Source of the DNA: Rhexocercosporidium sp. MPI-PUGE-AT-0058
Lineage: Eukaryota > Ascomycota > Leotiomycetes > Helotiales
NCBI GenBank assembly: GCA_020746875.1
Contig: JAGTJL010000009.1
Span: 1,736,001 to 1,800,000 of the forward strand
Direction of reading: 5' to 3'
Length of the DNA: 64,000 bases
The position numbers and the translations under genes were made by a program. Positions within the stretch are counted from its first letter, which is position 1; each line of letters starts with the position of its first letter. Shown here in pieces: positions 11,894-24,200 of the stretch. Below the pieces are notes generated by a model, which was not told the origin of the DNA, did no database searches, and was given only the letters and a program-made list of their open reading frames with translations.

Positions 11894-12625
11894 ATGTCTT
11901 CATACAAGAGCCCATACAGTGCGCCCCTTCCTAGCGATGGAAGCACAGCTGCCTCTACCGCTGCCGCTCCTCCCTTCCCTGATCCCACCGCTTCCCAATC
12001 CTCACTAACAGCACTAGCACTACTAGTCGAGGTGCCCGCTCCTCTAGGAGAGACCGCCTTATCTGCTGGAGGATTCCTCGGTCCGCCCCAGTACGCCGAA
12101 GGCCGTGTCGACGTCGGCGAGCCATTCTCCCAGGAGGATGTGCGCGTCAAGGACGCTCCCGAGGACGCCCCCCTGGCGTCAGGGTATCCCAAGCCAAGTC
12201 AGGGAGGCTACAACGTTCCATCCGTACACGGCTTCAAGGAACCATATGTCGCGAGTCCAGGGCCAGCCTTTGTCCCTCGCCCTGTTCCGTTGCTGGTCGC
12301 CAACCTCCAGCCTTCGGCCTGTCTTATCGAATACCCAACTGGAAGGAAGGTATATTACATCCTTGAGTGCCTGCCTTGCCACAAGGCGTTCGACTCCGTC
12401 GCTGGTGCCATGGTTCATCTACAGGAGATGCCGGCCCATGAGGACGTCAGAGACATCGTCGGTTTGCACGAGGCTGTTGAGATCTGCGGCTGCAGAGTCG
12501 TTGACGCCACCGAAGTGGACTTTGCGCGGATTGGCAGAGTAAGTTCCTCCTATCTTCTAGTGTCAATTGATGAACTGTAACTGATAAATCCCTAGGTTGC
12601 GGTTGGACCTCCTCGACACAACTGA
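11894..12625 (+). CDS. Unnamed protein with C-terminal Cys/His domain (copy 2)
   Basis: Exons 11894-12538 and 12596-12625 give 224 residues. The intron has a GTAAGT donor, a CTGAT-type branch and a CCTAG acceptor, and the short last exon restores a stop. The N-terminal 130 residues are Ala/Pro/Ser-rich. From 12320 the domain reads CLIEYPTG, VYYILECLPC, two spaced His, then LHEAVEICG and VVDATE. Position for position this matches the end of the 7792-8910 protein (YIL-x-C-x2-C, His, EAVE, DATE). The rest of the two proteins is not alike. This copy is clearly more GC-rich at third positions than copy 1. The product is unrecognised; a zinc-binding fold is inferred from the conserved Cys and His. 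Confidence 0.65.
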
Positions 12626-13225
12626 TCCTCTTAGTCACCTGAAATTTGGAAAGAAAAGTGCTGGTGAAATACATCTTTCCGTGGATGAATGCATTGCTGG
12701 GTTTTCTTGGGTGTGTTCTGCCTTTTCTTTCCTCCTTCTAAATTCTGCCAAGACTTGAGCTTACCCTGTAAGACCTCGTCTTGGAACTTCGACTTGAGTA
12801 CTTTAATAAATGATTCGACTTGGGTGCTTTTATCTTGCTTTTATCTTCTTAGCAGAACACTAGAGGCTAATGGATAAAAGTGCATCTAGAGGTGTTCTGG
12901 AGTTTCTTTAGGGAAGATCAGCCTTTGAACAGATACCTACTAGAAATGTTACCTCTCATATGAAACATGGATGACTATAGATGTACGCGTCTTGATTTTT
13001 TAAATTCCTCGGGTGTTCTGCAGCCTTCTGTGCCGTGGAATTATGTGACGACTGAAAACGTGCTTCGTGCACAATATTGACTTTTTCTTGAAGACATGGG
13101 TATGAGCTGCAGACTATTCAAGAGGAAGAAGACACCACTTCATGCCTCAATAACTCAAAGAGCATGTGGAATGCAGATCATACTAATTTCAAAACCAAAG
13201 CACATGTACGCCAACTCACAAGCTG
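12626..13225. other. Intergenic between convergent genes
   Basis: This 600-bp stretch contains the 3' flanks of two converging genes. Nothing else is evident. Confidence 0.5.
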
Positions 13226-14263
13226 TCAAGCCAAGCCCTTCCTCCTCCTGACAACAAATTCCCATTCTCCATGAGCCCTCCTGAAACCCTCATCAACGAC
13301 CTCCTCCGCTTTTCTCAGTCCCGGTAAGTCCAATTCAAAAACCTTCAACCCAGTGACCTGAATCAGCTCATCCAGCCACCTTCTCTCGGTCACCACACCT
13401 GCATCTTCTTTATGCCATTCTATTCTGGCTCGCAGGGTCTGCAATGCTTTCATGCTACCTATCACTCTCCAGGTACGCTCCCAGCGAGCCCAGTCGCTTG
13501 AAGGAGTGCCTTCCTTAAATAGATGAGCGGTGCCGAAGCGGAAATCGAAGCTGAGATGCCGGATACTGTCGAAGCGATGGGGAAGTGTGGAGGTTGAGAG
13601 GGTGATGAGGCTTTCTAAGCTATCGAAATCAAAGATAGTGGTTCCATAGAGAATGGAAATGGCGGACACATAGCTTTTCGTTCATTAGTTCTCTCTATCC
13701 ATAAAGTGGCGATGGAGAGTGTCTTACAGTTTTCGACATGTCTGAAGCAGAGCAGTAAGGTCCTCTCCTGGCCGGTCTGACTTTGCATATCGTCCAGTAG
13801 GCAGTTTGAGACCTCGACATTTTTGCTCTCTGCACGCTTCTGGACCGCTTTCTCTGTCCAAAATGCAGCACTCGTGACCGAGTCCTTCACTAGGTCGTCT
13901 CATGATATGTACAAGCCGATCCCCAATAGCACGCTTACATATCAATTCCAGAACCTCTGGCGGAAGTTTGAACAACGGTGATTGCTCTTGGTCATGCAGA
14001 ACCAAATCTTTCTCGTTGTGAGGAGAAGGACTAATAGCACGAGGACGTTTCGGCAGAGAGGGAGTGATTGGTGGTGGCTGGTAGTTGCTTCTTGCCCTGT
14101 GGTTGGCTGGCAGGCCTAAGGATTCCCATCTTCGACGACTGGAGGGTTTGGGACTGTCGGGTAGAGGCCGACTATGGCCAGTCAAGAAGTTGAGCGCCCC
14201 AAAGACAGTACGGCCTGTGATACCTGTGGGATGAGGGTCTTTTTGGGTGATTCGAGAGGACAT
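13226..14263 (-). CDS. DUF7730 domain protein
   Basis: Exons 13728-14263 and 13226-13673 give 327 residues. Residues 1 to about 85 are a basic, Pro/Ser-rich disordered leader. The DUF7730 region then begins with SPLFKLPPEVLELICKRAIGD, which resembles an F-box helix. After the intron it continues with YVSAISILYGTTIFDF, the motif around LPHRFDSIRHLSF, and a WERTW segment. This is a very large Pezizomycotina family of unknown function; the F-box-like start suggests protein interaction but is not proof. The intron has a GTAAGA donor and an ACTAATGAAC branch. The frame is open upstream to 14767, but that sequence has leader character, so I start at 14263. Confidence 0.8.
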
Positions 14264-14833
14264 GGCCGATGGCTGATGTGAGGTAAGAAGCTTCACTGCC
14301 ACACTGGTGCTTGTTTCAAAGATCCAAGAGCGGGAGGGTTGAAGGGTAACGACCGAGTGAATATGCCCCTCAGTATTAGGTGTATAGGACGAAAGATGAA
14401 GGCATTCAGGAATCAGGAACCAGGGTGGAGAAGATGGAGTCTGAATGGAGAAAGGATTATTAATACGAGAGAGAGAAAAGAAGGGGTTTTCAAGGAAAGG
14501 AAGCAAGCCAAGTATTGAGGAGGAGCCAGAAAGCAAAGATGCGGCACGACTTCTTGCCAAGCACTTGCCTACATATTCGTTCCTGCAAATTCTTGTGACT
14601 GATGATGATGATTGGTTGAGTAATACGGAGATTGTCGCAACGGAAATCAGACAGTTACTGGAGTTGCAGTGCACTTGATGCCTGCCTTTCGTTCCCGAAA
14701 TGGGAGGACGTGGCGCTCGCAAGACTCTGATTGGCCAGTCAGCCAGACCAGACCCACTCAGCCTCACTCACCCCACATCCACCTGATACTATTAACACAG
14801 CAACAACACCACCACCACCATGAAACGTCCACG
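14264..14833. promoter_or_regulatory. Shared promoter of divergent DUF7730 and DUF676 genes
   Basis: This 570-bp region lies between two head-to-head start codons and presumably holds both promoters and 5' UTRs. A CA/ACC-rich leader directly precedes the plus-strand ATG. Confidence 0.5.
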
Positions 14834-16431
14834 ATGAAGAAAACGCTCTTGCTGTGCTTTATCCACGGCTTCAAGGTACAACTCTCTCTCTTCTCCTTTT
14901 TATTATTGTTTATACTCACTGCTCGGTATATTTGAGACTGACTCGGGAGATAGGGCGGAGACGATACCTTTGGAGGTTTCCCCGAGCATCTGCGAGCGCT
15001 AGTCAGCCATGCGCTACCCAAAGTCGATGTTCGCGCAATTGTATATCCGAAGTTCGAGACGAGGGGGGATTTGGCGGAATGTGTGAGCAGATTTAGAGAC
15101 TGGTGAGTGGATTTATACATTTGATGTCGTTGAGTCTTCAGAGCTTGGAAATAGGTGCGGGGTATGGGGTTGGCTGTTTGAGACTCGGAGTCCAGGTTCG
15201 ATTCGGACATTCGAGATTGTATCACTGGGGAAATTCGGGGTATTGGATAGATTTCAGGACAGTATAGATGGACCGGCATACTCTCATATACTCCCAAACA
15301 TTTACAGAACTAGGCTAACACTCCCTCCCAGGCTACTCGAGAAAGTAATAGACATTGAAGTCTCCTCCTCAACCCCCTCCCCCACAATCGACCCCTCAGT
15401 CCACACAATCCTAATAGGCCACTCCATGGGCGGGATCGTGGCAGCAGACACCCTCCTAGCCATAACATCTGACCTAACGATCTCCTCACGACCTTCCTCA
15501 TCCTCTAAAGCCCCGTCGAATCCAAACCCAAACCCAGCAATCAACTCCCTAATGTTCCCCTACATAACCGGCGTCCTCGCCTTCGACACGCCCTACTTAG
15601 GCATCTCCCCAGGCGTCGTAGCCCACGGTGCAGAAGACCATTACAACACCGCCTCCTCAGCCATAACGCAACTTTCTGGCCTCACAGGGGCTATATGGGG
15701 AGGAAGCAAAGCGGCTAGCGAAGTCGACAAGGACGGAAAAGTCAAGAAAGAACCCATCGCTGCTCTGCCAGCACCCAGTTCCTCAGACGCACCCGTCCCA
15801 GCGTGGCAGAAATGGGGCAAGCTCGCTGCACTAGCGGGCGCTGGGGCTGCGGTTGCAGGAGGAGCAGCAGCCGCGTATATGAAGCGCGAGCAGATCACCG
15901 CTGGCTGGTCGTGGGTAGGTTCGCATCTGGAGTTCGTGGGGTGTCTAATGAAAGGCGAGGAGTTGCGGAAGCGGGTCTCGGGGCTCGTGACGCTGAATAA
16001 GGAGTTAGGTGTTGGATGGGCGAATCTATATACGAGGCTTGGGAAGAGGGCGTTGAGTAAGAGTGATGGGGTGACGATTGTGGGAAGTGTGGTGGGGAAT
16101 CAAAGGACGTTCTGTAATTTGCCTGGTGGGAGGGATAAGAATACGGGTGGGAGGGAGTATTGGTCGGAGGCGATTAATGACGCTGCTGGTGATGAGACGG
16201 GGGCACACATGAGTAAGTTTTCTCTCATCATATATATCTCCATCAAACTGCCGCTATTCCTCGGCGGAGACTAATGAAATCACAGGCATGTTCTTCCCCA
16301 AAGACAATCCTGGCTACTACGCTTTGTCGGAAGATGCCAAGAAGCTCATAACGGACTGGACGACGAACGAATGGTATGAATCTAGCACGGGAGATGCGGA
16401 TATGTCTGGGATTGAACATCAGGAGTTATAG
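14834..16431 (+). CDS. DUF676-type alpha/beta-hydrolase (putative lipase/serine esterase)
   Basis: Exons 14834-14875, 14954-15102, 15332-16212 and 16286-16431 give 405 residues. The protein opens LLLCFIHGFKGGDDTF, the HG oxyanion motif of this family. Exon 3 has the nucleophile elbow TILIGHSMGGIVAADTL and the following FDTPYLG strand. An Ala/Gly-rich hydrophobic stretch (LAALAGAGAAVAGGAAAAY) in exon 3 may be a membrane or amphipathic segment. The C-terminal exon carries FFPKDNPGYYALSEDA, where the catalytic His segment region usually ends. The protein probably hydrolyses a lipid or ester; the substrate is unknown. All four exons stay in phase with standard splice sites. Confidence 0.85.
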
Positions 16432-16620
16432 AATGTGTAGGGAGGTTTGGGTTGACGGCGTTCGGATCATGGTATGTGGATATCTACCTACTTACCGAGC
16501 ACATAAACTGCAGTACACCATGGATTTTGCTGGACATATAGTGTTGAAACACAGTACATCACAACCACACCACAAATCCAACTTGACCCGAATTGGTTAT
16601 CATCATGGAATTGTATTACA

Positions 16621-18838
16621 TTAAAAGCAGTATTCCTCAACATGGAGATGTATCCCCTGCGCACCAGTTCCCTTATGTACAGCTCGCTCATCCGAGAGCC
16701 TGACCACTAAATTCCTCACAGTAGATACAAGCGATTTACCACCACACACCGCCACCGAAGTCTCACCTCCAGTGATCTCGACAGGTCTGCGGATGAAGTC
16801 CGCAATATTGGGTCGGGCGTACGAGTAGACAATCTCTTTCGTAGGAACCGCGCTGGGACCTGCGCAGCAACATGGGCCGGCATCTTCACTACAGCTACAA
16901 CAGCATTTGCTATTGCGATCGTTTGCAGGTTGTGATGAAGATGGTTTGGGTAGAATCGAATCGGCAGCCGAGTCGCTCCTGACCCGGATGTACGATCCAT
17001 CTTTCTTCTCGTTCATCTCCTCGATCTCCTCGTCGCTAGATTGTCGTTTCTCATCTGATCTAGTCTCTTCCATTGCTGGACTCTTTTCACTGTTGCTCTC
17101 AGCCAAAGATGAAGCCCCACCAGTAATAGCGATTTCAATATCTAGATCGATGCCTCGTGCTTTAGCCTGAGCAAGTGCCTTGGAGAGGCGGTTCTCATAA
17201 TACTGGCAGTGAGGACGGTCCCTGACGACAAGTAAGAAGAAAATCCGTTGCGTGCATATTGTCGATGGAGAGGCGAGGAGACTCTCAAGGATGGGGAGTG
17301 TGTACGACGCTCCCGTTGATGCTGAGATGAGGATTAAGGTTTCGAAAGCTTCCCAATGTGGTGGCGCTCCATATGGTCCGGCAATGAAGCCCGTCAAGAA
17401 GCTATTCGAGATTCCCTGGGTCTTCTTTGCATAGTTGTGAATTCGTTTCGAAAATCCGGCATGTACCCGGATAGCAAGTTGGATCTCATTGCAGTGGCAT
17501 TCTGCTTTTGTCGTGTATGGACTGGCGATTGTGAGTGGATGAGACTCAAGCGGCCCAAGGTATGGCAGCCAGAGATACAAGTGTTGTCCAGGCATCCAGG
17601 TGAGATGAACATCTTTGATTGTGACAATTGTTAGGTCGTTGGAAATTGCTTCGACCTCAATCTCGTGACCGATCCGTTGAGTTCCGTTGCATGCCTTTTT
17701 GGTTTGAAGTCTGAGATTCTTCCAGACCATCAGAAGTCCTCTCAATATCCAATCGGAGGAGATAGCTGCGATAGCGAACCAGACATTGTACTGAGCATAA
17801 GCTGGCACATGGACATACAGGAGCCACAAAAAGACTCCGGCAGCTGCGATATGTTGGAGTACGAACACCTCATACGCTATTCGCCGTAATGGAGCGAGTG
17901 AAGACAGGAATGTCCAGGCTAGGACGAACCAAGCTCCCATACCATATTTTACCATGGGCATCATCTCCAGCTCGAGGGCTACGAAGTCCGCTCGTACCCA
18001 TTCTGCCATGAAGAAGCCCCCATGGATGGTCGTGGTAAGTAGTAGAGTTCTTGACACCCATCTGTGTAACCAGTTGAGCCGCTCTGGGTAACGGGAGGGT
18101 TAGCAATTGTCATATTAAGGATGTCTTGAGAAGATAACAAAACGTGTCTCTAAAGAATCTTGAGACATTCCAAAAGGGATGTTCTGGGCTTGCCCAACAC
18201 CTACCATGTGAGCTTCCAATGATGTGACCGATGATGCTGGATTTCGTTGCCAAAAGGTAGACCAAGGGAACCTGTGTCACTGCAATCCATGCATTTCTGA
18301 ATCCTAGCCTCTCGTAGTAGTTTGCATCGTCAACTATCGCTTTGTAGGTCATCATGTACGCAATGACCGCCCAGTAGCAGAGTAGGATGAGCGATCGTCC
18401 AAGAGGAGGTGGGCTCAGCCATGAAAACCACTTGTTGCTGATGTGTAGTTGGGGGTAACTTGATTCGCGCAATATGGCTGTGGCTGTTGCATAGACTTGC
18501 ATGGGAAGACTGTTGATCTTCGTGGGGTATTTTGTCGATTTCCTCGTTCGACAAATTCTAAGCCTGTAGACACACCGGAGTTAGATGACATTAATAAAGA
18601 GGAATGTCACCTCTGATATTCACGACTTGGTGGATCTGGGAATGACTGACCTGCTCCAAGTTTGATAATAGTCGACCGCCCTCAACAGCAGAATGAAGCC
18701 CAAGATACCCGCGATAATGTACCAATACGCGCGGGCGAGCTTTGAATCGAAGGTTCTGAACATAGGACTCGAGCTCATACTCATATGATCCATCCTCCTC
18801 TTCAGATAACTCATGGTGGCGGGGTTTCGTTCAGCCAT
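16621..18838 (-). CDS. Ferric/cupric reductase transmembrane protein (FRE family)
   Basis: Exons 18651-18838, 18205-18563 and 16621-18083 give 669 residues. Multiple TM helices start at about residue 40. Both haem-binding His pairs with the H-x13-H spacing are present: LNWLHRW to TIHGGFF, and LQHIAAAG to YVHVP. The cytosolic part has the FAD motif HPLTIAS (about 364), the NADPH loop GPYG (about 420) and ISASTGASYTLPILESLL. Such proteins pass electrons from NADPH to extracellular Fe(III) or Cu(II), so the reduced metal can be imported. An unusual insert rich in Ser/Glu/Lys is followed by a CCCSC plus CCC cluster (about residues 576-589) inside the NADPH domain. The gene diverges from a Bim1-like copper protein 1.1 kb away. 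Confidence 0.92.
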
Positions 18839-19944
18839 TTGGGAAAGATACGGTGATTTGAGTCAACCAGCAACCTCTACTGCGCATATTCTCCAAAAAG
18901 TCGTCCTCTCAAAACCAAAGCATGGATTGAATGTTCGAAATGAAAACAGCAGCACGGAAGCAAGTCATAAAAGATGGTTTGAAGACGTCAGAGAAAGGAA
19001 GAGTGGAGGTGGGCGTTTCTTTGGTAGGTAGGTATCCTGGCTGCCGGGTAAGACTAAGGTAGCCCTGTCTCTGCCTCTGACTGCCTACCTACTGTACTTT
19101 ATGGCTCTGGAGTCTGGATGCTGAGGAGGGGAGGGAAGAACGAGCGAAGAAACGAGAGAATTCATCAGCAAAAGCAAGCCCTGACCATACATGCGGTACT
19201 AAGCACTTCCAAGCTAGCTCGATAGTGCATGTGAGGGAGAAAGCGCAAGATAATCAACCAGGTCAAGCAAATCAAGGTCCCGCCTTTCAACAAGACAAGG
19301 GCTCAGCTTTTGAACTTGGTACCTACCTACTGGATGAATACATCCCTCCTCCCTCACCGCAGAGAAAGGCAGAGCAAAGTCGTGGGGTGGACCACAAAGA
19401 GAGGAAGGGGGCAGCCACAACTTGCTCAAACGAGCTCAGCCAATCATCAACCCGGATGAGCTTAAGCGAGAAACAACTGCTCGACTTCACAGCTCTGAGA
19501 AAAGCTTGTTCCAGACGCCATCCTGCCCCATGTCCTTGTCCTTGTCAAAAGATAGCACGGCTAACTCGGACGCAGAGCTTGAAAAGAGGGTTAAGATGAA
19601 CTCGGGAAGTCTCATGAATGGATAGATCCTGGGGTGGTGGAGGGGGAGGAGAGGGGAGGGAGCGAGGGGTCCTTGTCAGCTTGTTAGCTTGTTAGCTTCG
19701 TTCGTTCGGAAGTGCCATTGTTTATTCATTATCTAGCTACGAGGCACTTCCTTCCTCTTTCTTTCTTTCTTTCTTTCTTTCTTTCCACCCTTCGGACTCT
19801 CTTTTCCCGCCTTCGTCATTGACTTGTTGCACCGAATTTCATTCAATCTCAATCTCAATCTCAATTCCATTCCCTCCCAATCAACACTTCGATTCCTAAA
19901 TCAATCAATCCACTCCAACCTTCTCGGTCTCCCGCTCCGCAAAC
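18839..19944. promoter_or_regulatory. Divergent upstream region of reductase and Bim1-like genes
   Basis: This 1.1-kb region between head-to-head metal-handling genes has repeated tagcttgttagcttgttagc near 19680 and a CTTT microsatellite. I saw no copper- or iron-factor site that I could assign with confidence. No gene is supported here. Confidence 0.45.
19755..19785. repeat. (CTTT)n microsatellite
   Basis: About seven CTTT units lie in the 5' region of the Bim1-like gene. A second short tandem (TCAATC repeated) lies at about 19843-19866. Confidence 0.9.
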
Positions 19945-20899
19945 ATGCCTTCCTTCTCCAATCTCAGCGCTGGCCTCGTTGCCGCTCTCCTCGTCAGCCA
20001 GACCTCCGCACATTTCCTACTCAACTACCCCGAAAGCATTGGATTCGATGATGATTGTAAGCACACACTCTCTACACCCGTTCAATTCAACCGACCTTCC
20101 AATCCCAATCCCCTAACTTTCATACTGGGCAACCCCACGTGCCAATGAGCTACCCCTCCAATACTCTAAACCATCAAACATGCAAGAAACCAAAACTAAC
20201 ATACCAACCTCCAGTGGAAGGGTCAGCCCCCTGCGGCAGTTTCGAAGTCGACTTCTCCAAGGACAACATAACCAACTTCCACGTCGGCGGCGACACCATC
20301 GCCCTCCGTAGCACCCACGCCGACACCAAATGGCTCTTCCGCGCCACAGTCGGCACCGCCTCCTCCGGGAACTGGACCGCTCTCTCGCAGGTCATTCAGC
20401 AGAGCACCCTCGGCAGTTTCTGCAGAAGTGATATCATGGTCCCCGAGTCGTTTGTTGGTCAGAATGGAACGATTGGTATTGCAGCTGATGGACCAGATGG
20501 AGTTCTGTACCAGGTAAGATGAGTCCAGAACCTAGACTTTCCCTCCTGTTTAGATGTCCTCTGAAGAGTGATTTACTGACGAGTCTTGAAATCTAGTGTG
20601 CAGCTGTAACCTTTGTTGCCGGCACAGCTCCCGCCGTCCCCTCCGCATGCAGCAACAGCACAGGCGTATCAGGATCGTACATTGCTGATGCAGCTCTCTC
20701 TTCCCTCCCAGCTTCCTCTACTCCAACCGGTGACTCGCCTTCCGCAGACCCTGCCGCGACCACCACCGGTAAACCCGCTGCTACTTCGAGCTCGGCTGCG
20801 AATGCGAACGGTCTGGCTGCCTACTCATACTCTGGTCTTGGATCGCTCGTTTGGGTTGGTGTTGTGGGATCGGCTACTTTCTTGGCTTGTTTGTTGTAG
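19945..20899 (+). CDS. Bim1-like/X325 copper-binding protein, GPI-anchored
   Basis: Exons 19945-20056, 20215-20513 and 20597-20899 give 237 residues. A signal peptide ends at ...SQTSA/HFLLNYP, so the mature protein starts with His23, the defining copper ligand of the LPMO-like X325/Bim1 family. The core has GSAPCGSF, DNITNFHVGG and CRSDIMVPESF, with Cys pairs as in that family. After the domain come a Ser/Thr/Ala-rich stalk and a hydrophobic C-terminus (SLVWVGVVGSATFLACLL), typical of GPI anchoring. Family members bind Cu and, in Cryptococcus, help copper uptake; they are not known to oxidise polysaccharides. The divergent neighbouring metalloreductase fits a role in copper acquisition. Family assignment is strong; the role in this organism is inference. 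Confidence 0.88.
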
Positions 20900-21298
20900 A
20901 CATATGGGGGTTTGTGGGATGGCTGTTTTTAGTACATAAAAGTCAACAATTTGGCGAGGAGAGTTTAGTAGAGCATCCCGAAGGACAAGAACTCTCAAAG
21001 GAAATCAGATACACTTCTCTAATTACTTTCTGATGTGGAATTCTTGGGGTGTGCGACTTGATGTGAGAATACATTTATTTTCATCTAAGCACCCTGGACA
21101 AGAGAAGTCAGCAGGTAGATATTGACACTCGTACTGTCTTGATGTCAAACAAGGCAACTTAAACCAAACTTACATACAAATCTTCTTTCCAGTCCTGTGT
21201 ATCTATCCATCCCTTCATGACATCATAACCGAGAACGCCTCCACCGTCTCCCCAGTCATCCAAATACCGTCCCCAACCCGACCCAAACCAAACCCATT
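20900..21298. other. Intergenic between convergent genes
   Basis: This is about 400 bp of 3' flanks. No gene is seen. Confidence 0.5.
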
Positions 21299-24200
21299 CT
21301 AATCCTTCTTCCCCTTCCCCCTCTCCCCCTCACTCTCCAAAGAACTCTCACTCCCCCCAACACTAAACGAGAAATCCGTCTCCCCCACCAACTCCCTAAC
21401 ATCCTCCACCAACCGCCTCAAATCATCCGTCACAAGACTACTACAAACCTGCAAGACCGCATACGCGCTATACCCGGGCTCCTCAACATGTCTCACGTCC
21501 AGAATCCCCTTGTCGAGTTTCTCTAACCGCCGGCTGAGGTTGTACGGTTCGGGGAGCTGGATGTAAGGTGGGAGGGCAGAGCCTTGGGAGACGGAGGCCG
21601 AGAGGAGGGAGAGGATCGAGGTGATGCTGTGGGAGGTCGGCCCGATGCTGTCGACTAAGAGAGTGAGGTCGGAGAGCCATTGGCGGCGGGTTTCGGGGCG
21701 GGTATTGGGGTAGATGGTGCCGTTGTCGGTGGACCAGGACTGTTTTGATATTTTGTTTAGTATGGGGTTTCTTCAAATCGAATTCTCAGGATCTGGGGTC
21801 TGGGGTTTGTGGTCCCCAGACCATTGAGTCCCGGAGAGTTGGGTCTTGAGAGATTGGGAGATAGGGGTTAAATAACTAACCTGGGTTGCATAGCTCATTA
21901 GGCTGAGATAGTTCATGATGTTCGTGCAGCGGAGGGTTATGGCGTCGTAGGTTTTCTATGTTTCGTATATTAGCTTTGTGATCAAACCCAAATCCAAACC
22001 CAAACCAACTTAACCCAAGTTCAAACCCAATTGAAATGAATGCATCACAAGAATGAACTTACACGGGGAAATTTCCCTCCAATGGACAGTTCCCACTTCT
22101 GCCAATCGGCATGCTGTTTCAAAGATGGGATCAACATCATCAATTTCCCGAATATCTTATGCCGTGCTTTCTCGAGGCGTTTCCCAGGAGAGGTTTTCAA
22201 CGTCATGTCGCCTTCGGTATTGTGCATTCGTGCGCCGATGGTGGAATGTACTACGCTGTAGTAATTCGCGAGGAGGTAGAGTGTTGAGCCTAGGTCTTTA
22301 CGGAGCCAACTGCGGTCAGAGAGAGGGTAGGGGAAGATGGTCCAGATGAATGCTACGAATGATCCGCCTGCTACACAAGCTAAACGGTAAGGCGCGAGTT
22401 CATAGATGCTGATTTGTTAGTGTATTATTGGTGATGTGATGGAATGGATCGAGTAGAACCTACGGATAGTATGGCTGTCCAGATGCAGAAGCTAAGACGT
22501 TGTAAGTCGAGAATCATTTAGAGGAATTTCCGAGATACATATGCTCTCTCTCGGAAATATGACATACCAGCTTGAATCCCAATTTTCCTGACTTGCAATT
22601 CGTATCCAATAATCAAAACCTGAGTGACTATACAAACCAGAAAAACGGCTATGAATCGAGGGAACTTGATGAAGAAGTACATCTCCAGAAAGATGAAGAA
22701 CCACAGGAAGACTATGACCCCGGGTGTCTTCTGATCGACAATGTACCAGATGACTATGGAGGATATCATGGCTAGGAGGGTACCGCCCACTCGTGCTAGA
22801 AAGCCGAATATGGATTGGCCAGATGTCATGGTCATGCCAATGGCCTGGATATCCGCATGTTAGTGTCAACTTCACATATGTTTTAGAGTTGATGCTTACG
22901 ATAATGATCATTGCCCATACAAGCCTTTGCTCAATGAAGAACGATTGTGTATCTTTCAAGAAAGCAACGATGCCTCTGGAAAATGATTAGTAAGTGTTTA
23001 TTCAGGAAGTATGCAAGAGCAGGAGAGACCAACATAGTCAAAGTCGCACATCTAGCAAAGTCAGTAAAGCATACAGAGGATAGGATAGTAGCAATTACTC
23101 ACGCAACTCGAAAGCCAAACGCCGACTCCGTCGATCCCAGGAAATGCGGAATGGTCCGTATTCCATTTCCAAACTTCTGCCATGCATTTTGGGGAGGTAA
23201 ATGCTCTGGGTCTTTTTTAGGATTGAAACCTGAGCCCATGTAAATCGTATTGTTGCCAGCTTCTAGCGAGTCCGGTCTGGAGCAGGGCCAGTCAGTGTGC
23301 GATTGTAACATCAGGATTGTTAGAGGATAAAGGAAAAGATATGTCCCCAGAGAATTCCGGATATTCAGAAGATGAAATAATGTGTTCCCAAAATACTCAC
23401 GTGTTGGTGTCGAGTGAACTGTCTTCATTCCCAATGCTCATAATCCACTTCTTCAGTCTCTTCTGTCCGGGACCGATCAGTCGTTTCTTCGTCATAGTCC
23501 CATCCTCTACCTTACTATCTGCAAACTTTATCAATTTCGAGATCGCCAGTCCGGTTGAGTAGAGTAGGTGCTCAAGGTAGAGGATGAGATAGAGTTGTTG
23601 CTGATCCCGTCTATGCTTCGACTCATCTTCCGTCCAAGGATTAGATTCGCCTGGTGTTTTGACGCTGTCGAAATGAGCTTCCTCGAGACCTTTCTGTCTT
23701 GCCCATGATTTGAGAGTTTCGCCTCGGTGACTGTAGAAGTCCAGCATCTTCTTGTCTAGATACTCTGCGAATTTGGGATGTCCGGGTGCAGGGTCTCCTC
23801 CTTTTGCCTCGATATCTTCGCCTTTCTTGGTCTTGGGTTTTGGGATCAGTTCGAGTGCCAACCCGGCATGTTGCAAACCTTCGTCCATAGCCGCTGTGAC
23901 CTACAAAGAGTCAGTAAACGGTCAACAATCGGCACATCTAGGTCTGGGCTTGACTCTGCGTCTGTGGAACATTGTAGGTGGAAGGTACTTACCACAGCGA
24001 ATGGCTCATGCAAAGTCTTCATAATCTCATTCCAGGTCTTCTTCTCTTCTTCCTTTTCTCTGTCATGACACTTCTCCCAAGCCTCAACCTCATTAAACTT
24101 TGAGTCAGGCACAGTCACCCATCCCCGCCTCTCAGCAATCCTCTCAAAGATATCAGTAATAGTGCTCATGCCAATCATGGGGATGAGAATGCCCCTGAAC

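Noticed and set aside
19225..19599. Plus-strand 124-codon ORF upstream of the Bim1-like gene
   Set aside because: Lies in the divergent promoter region and has no protein-like pattern.
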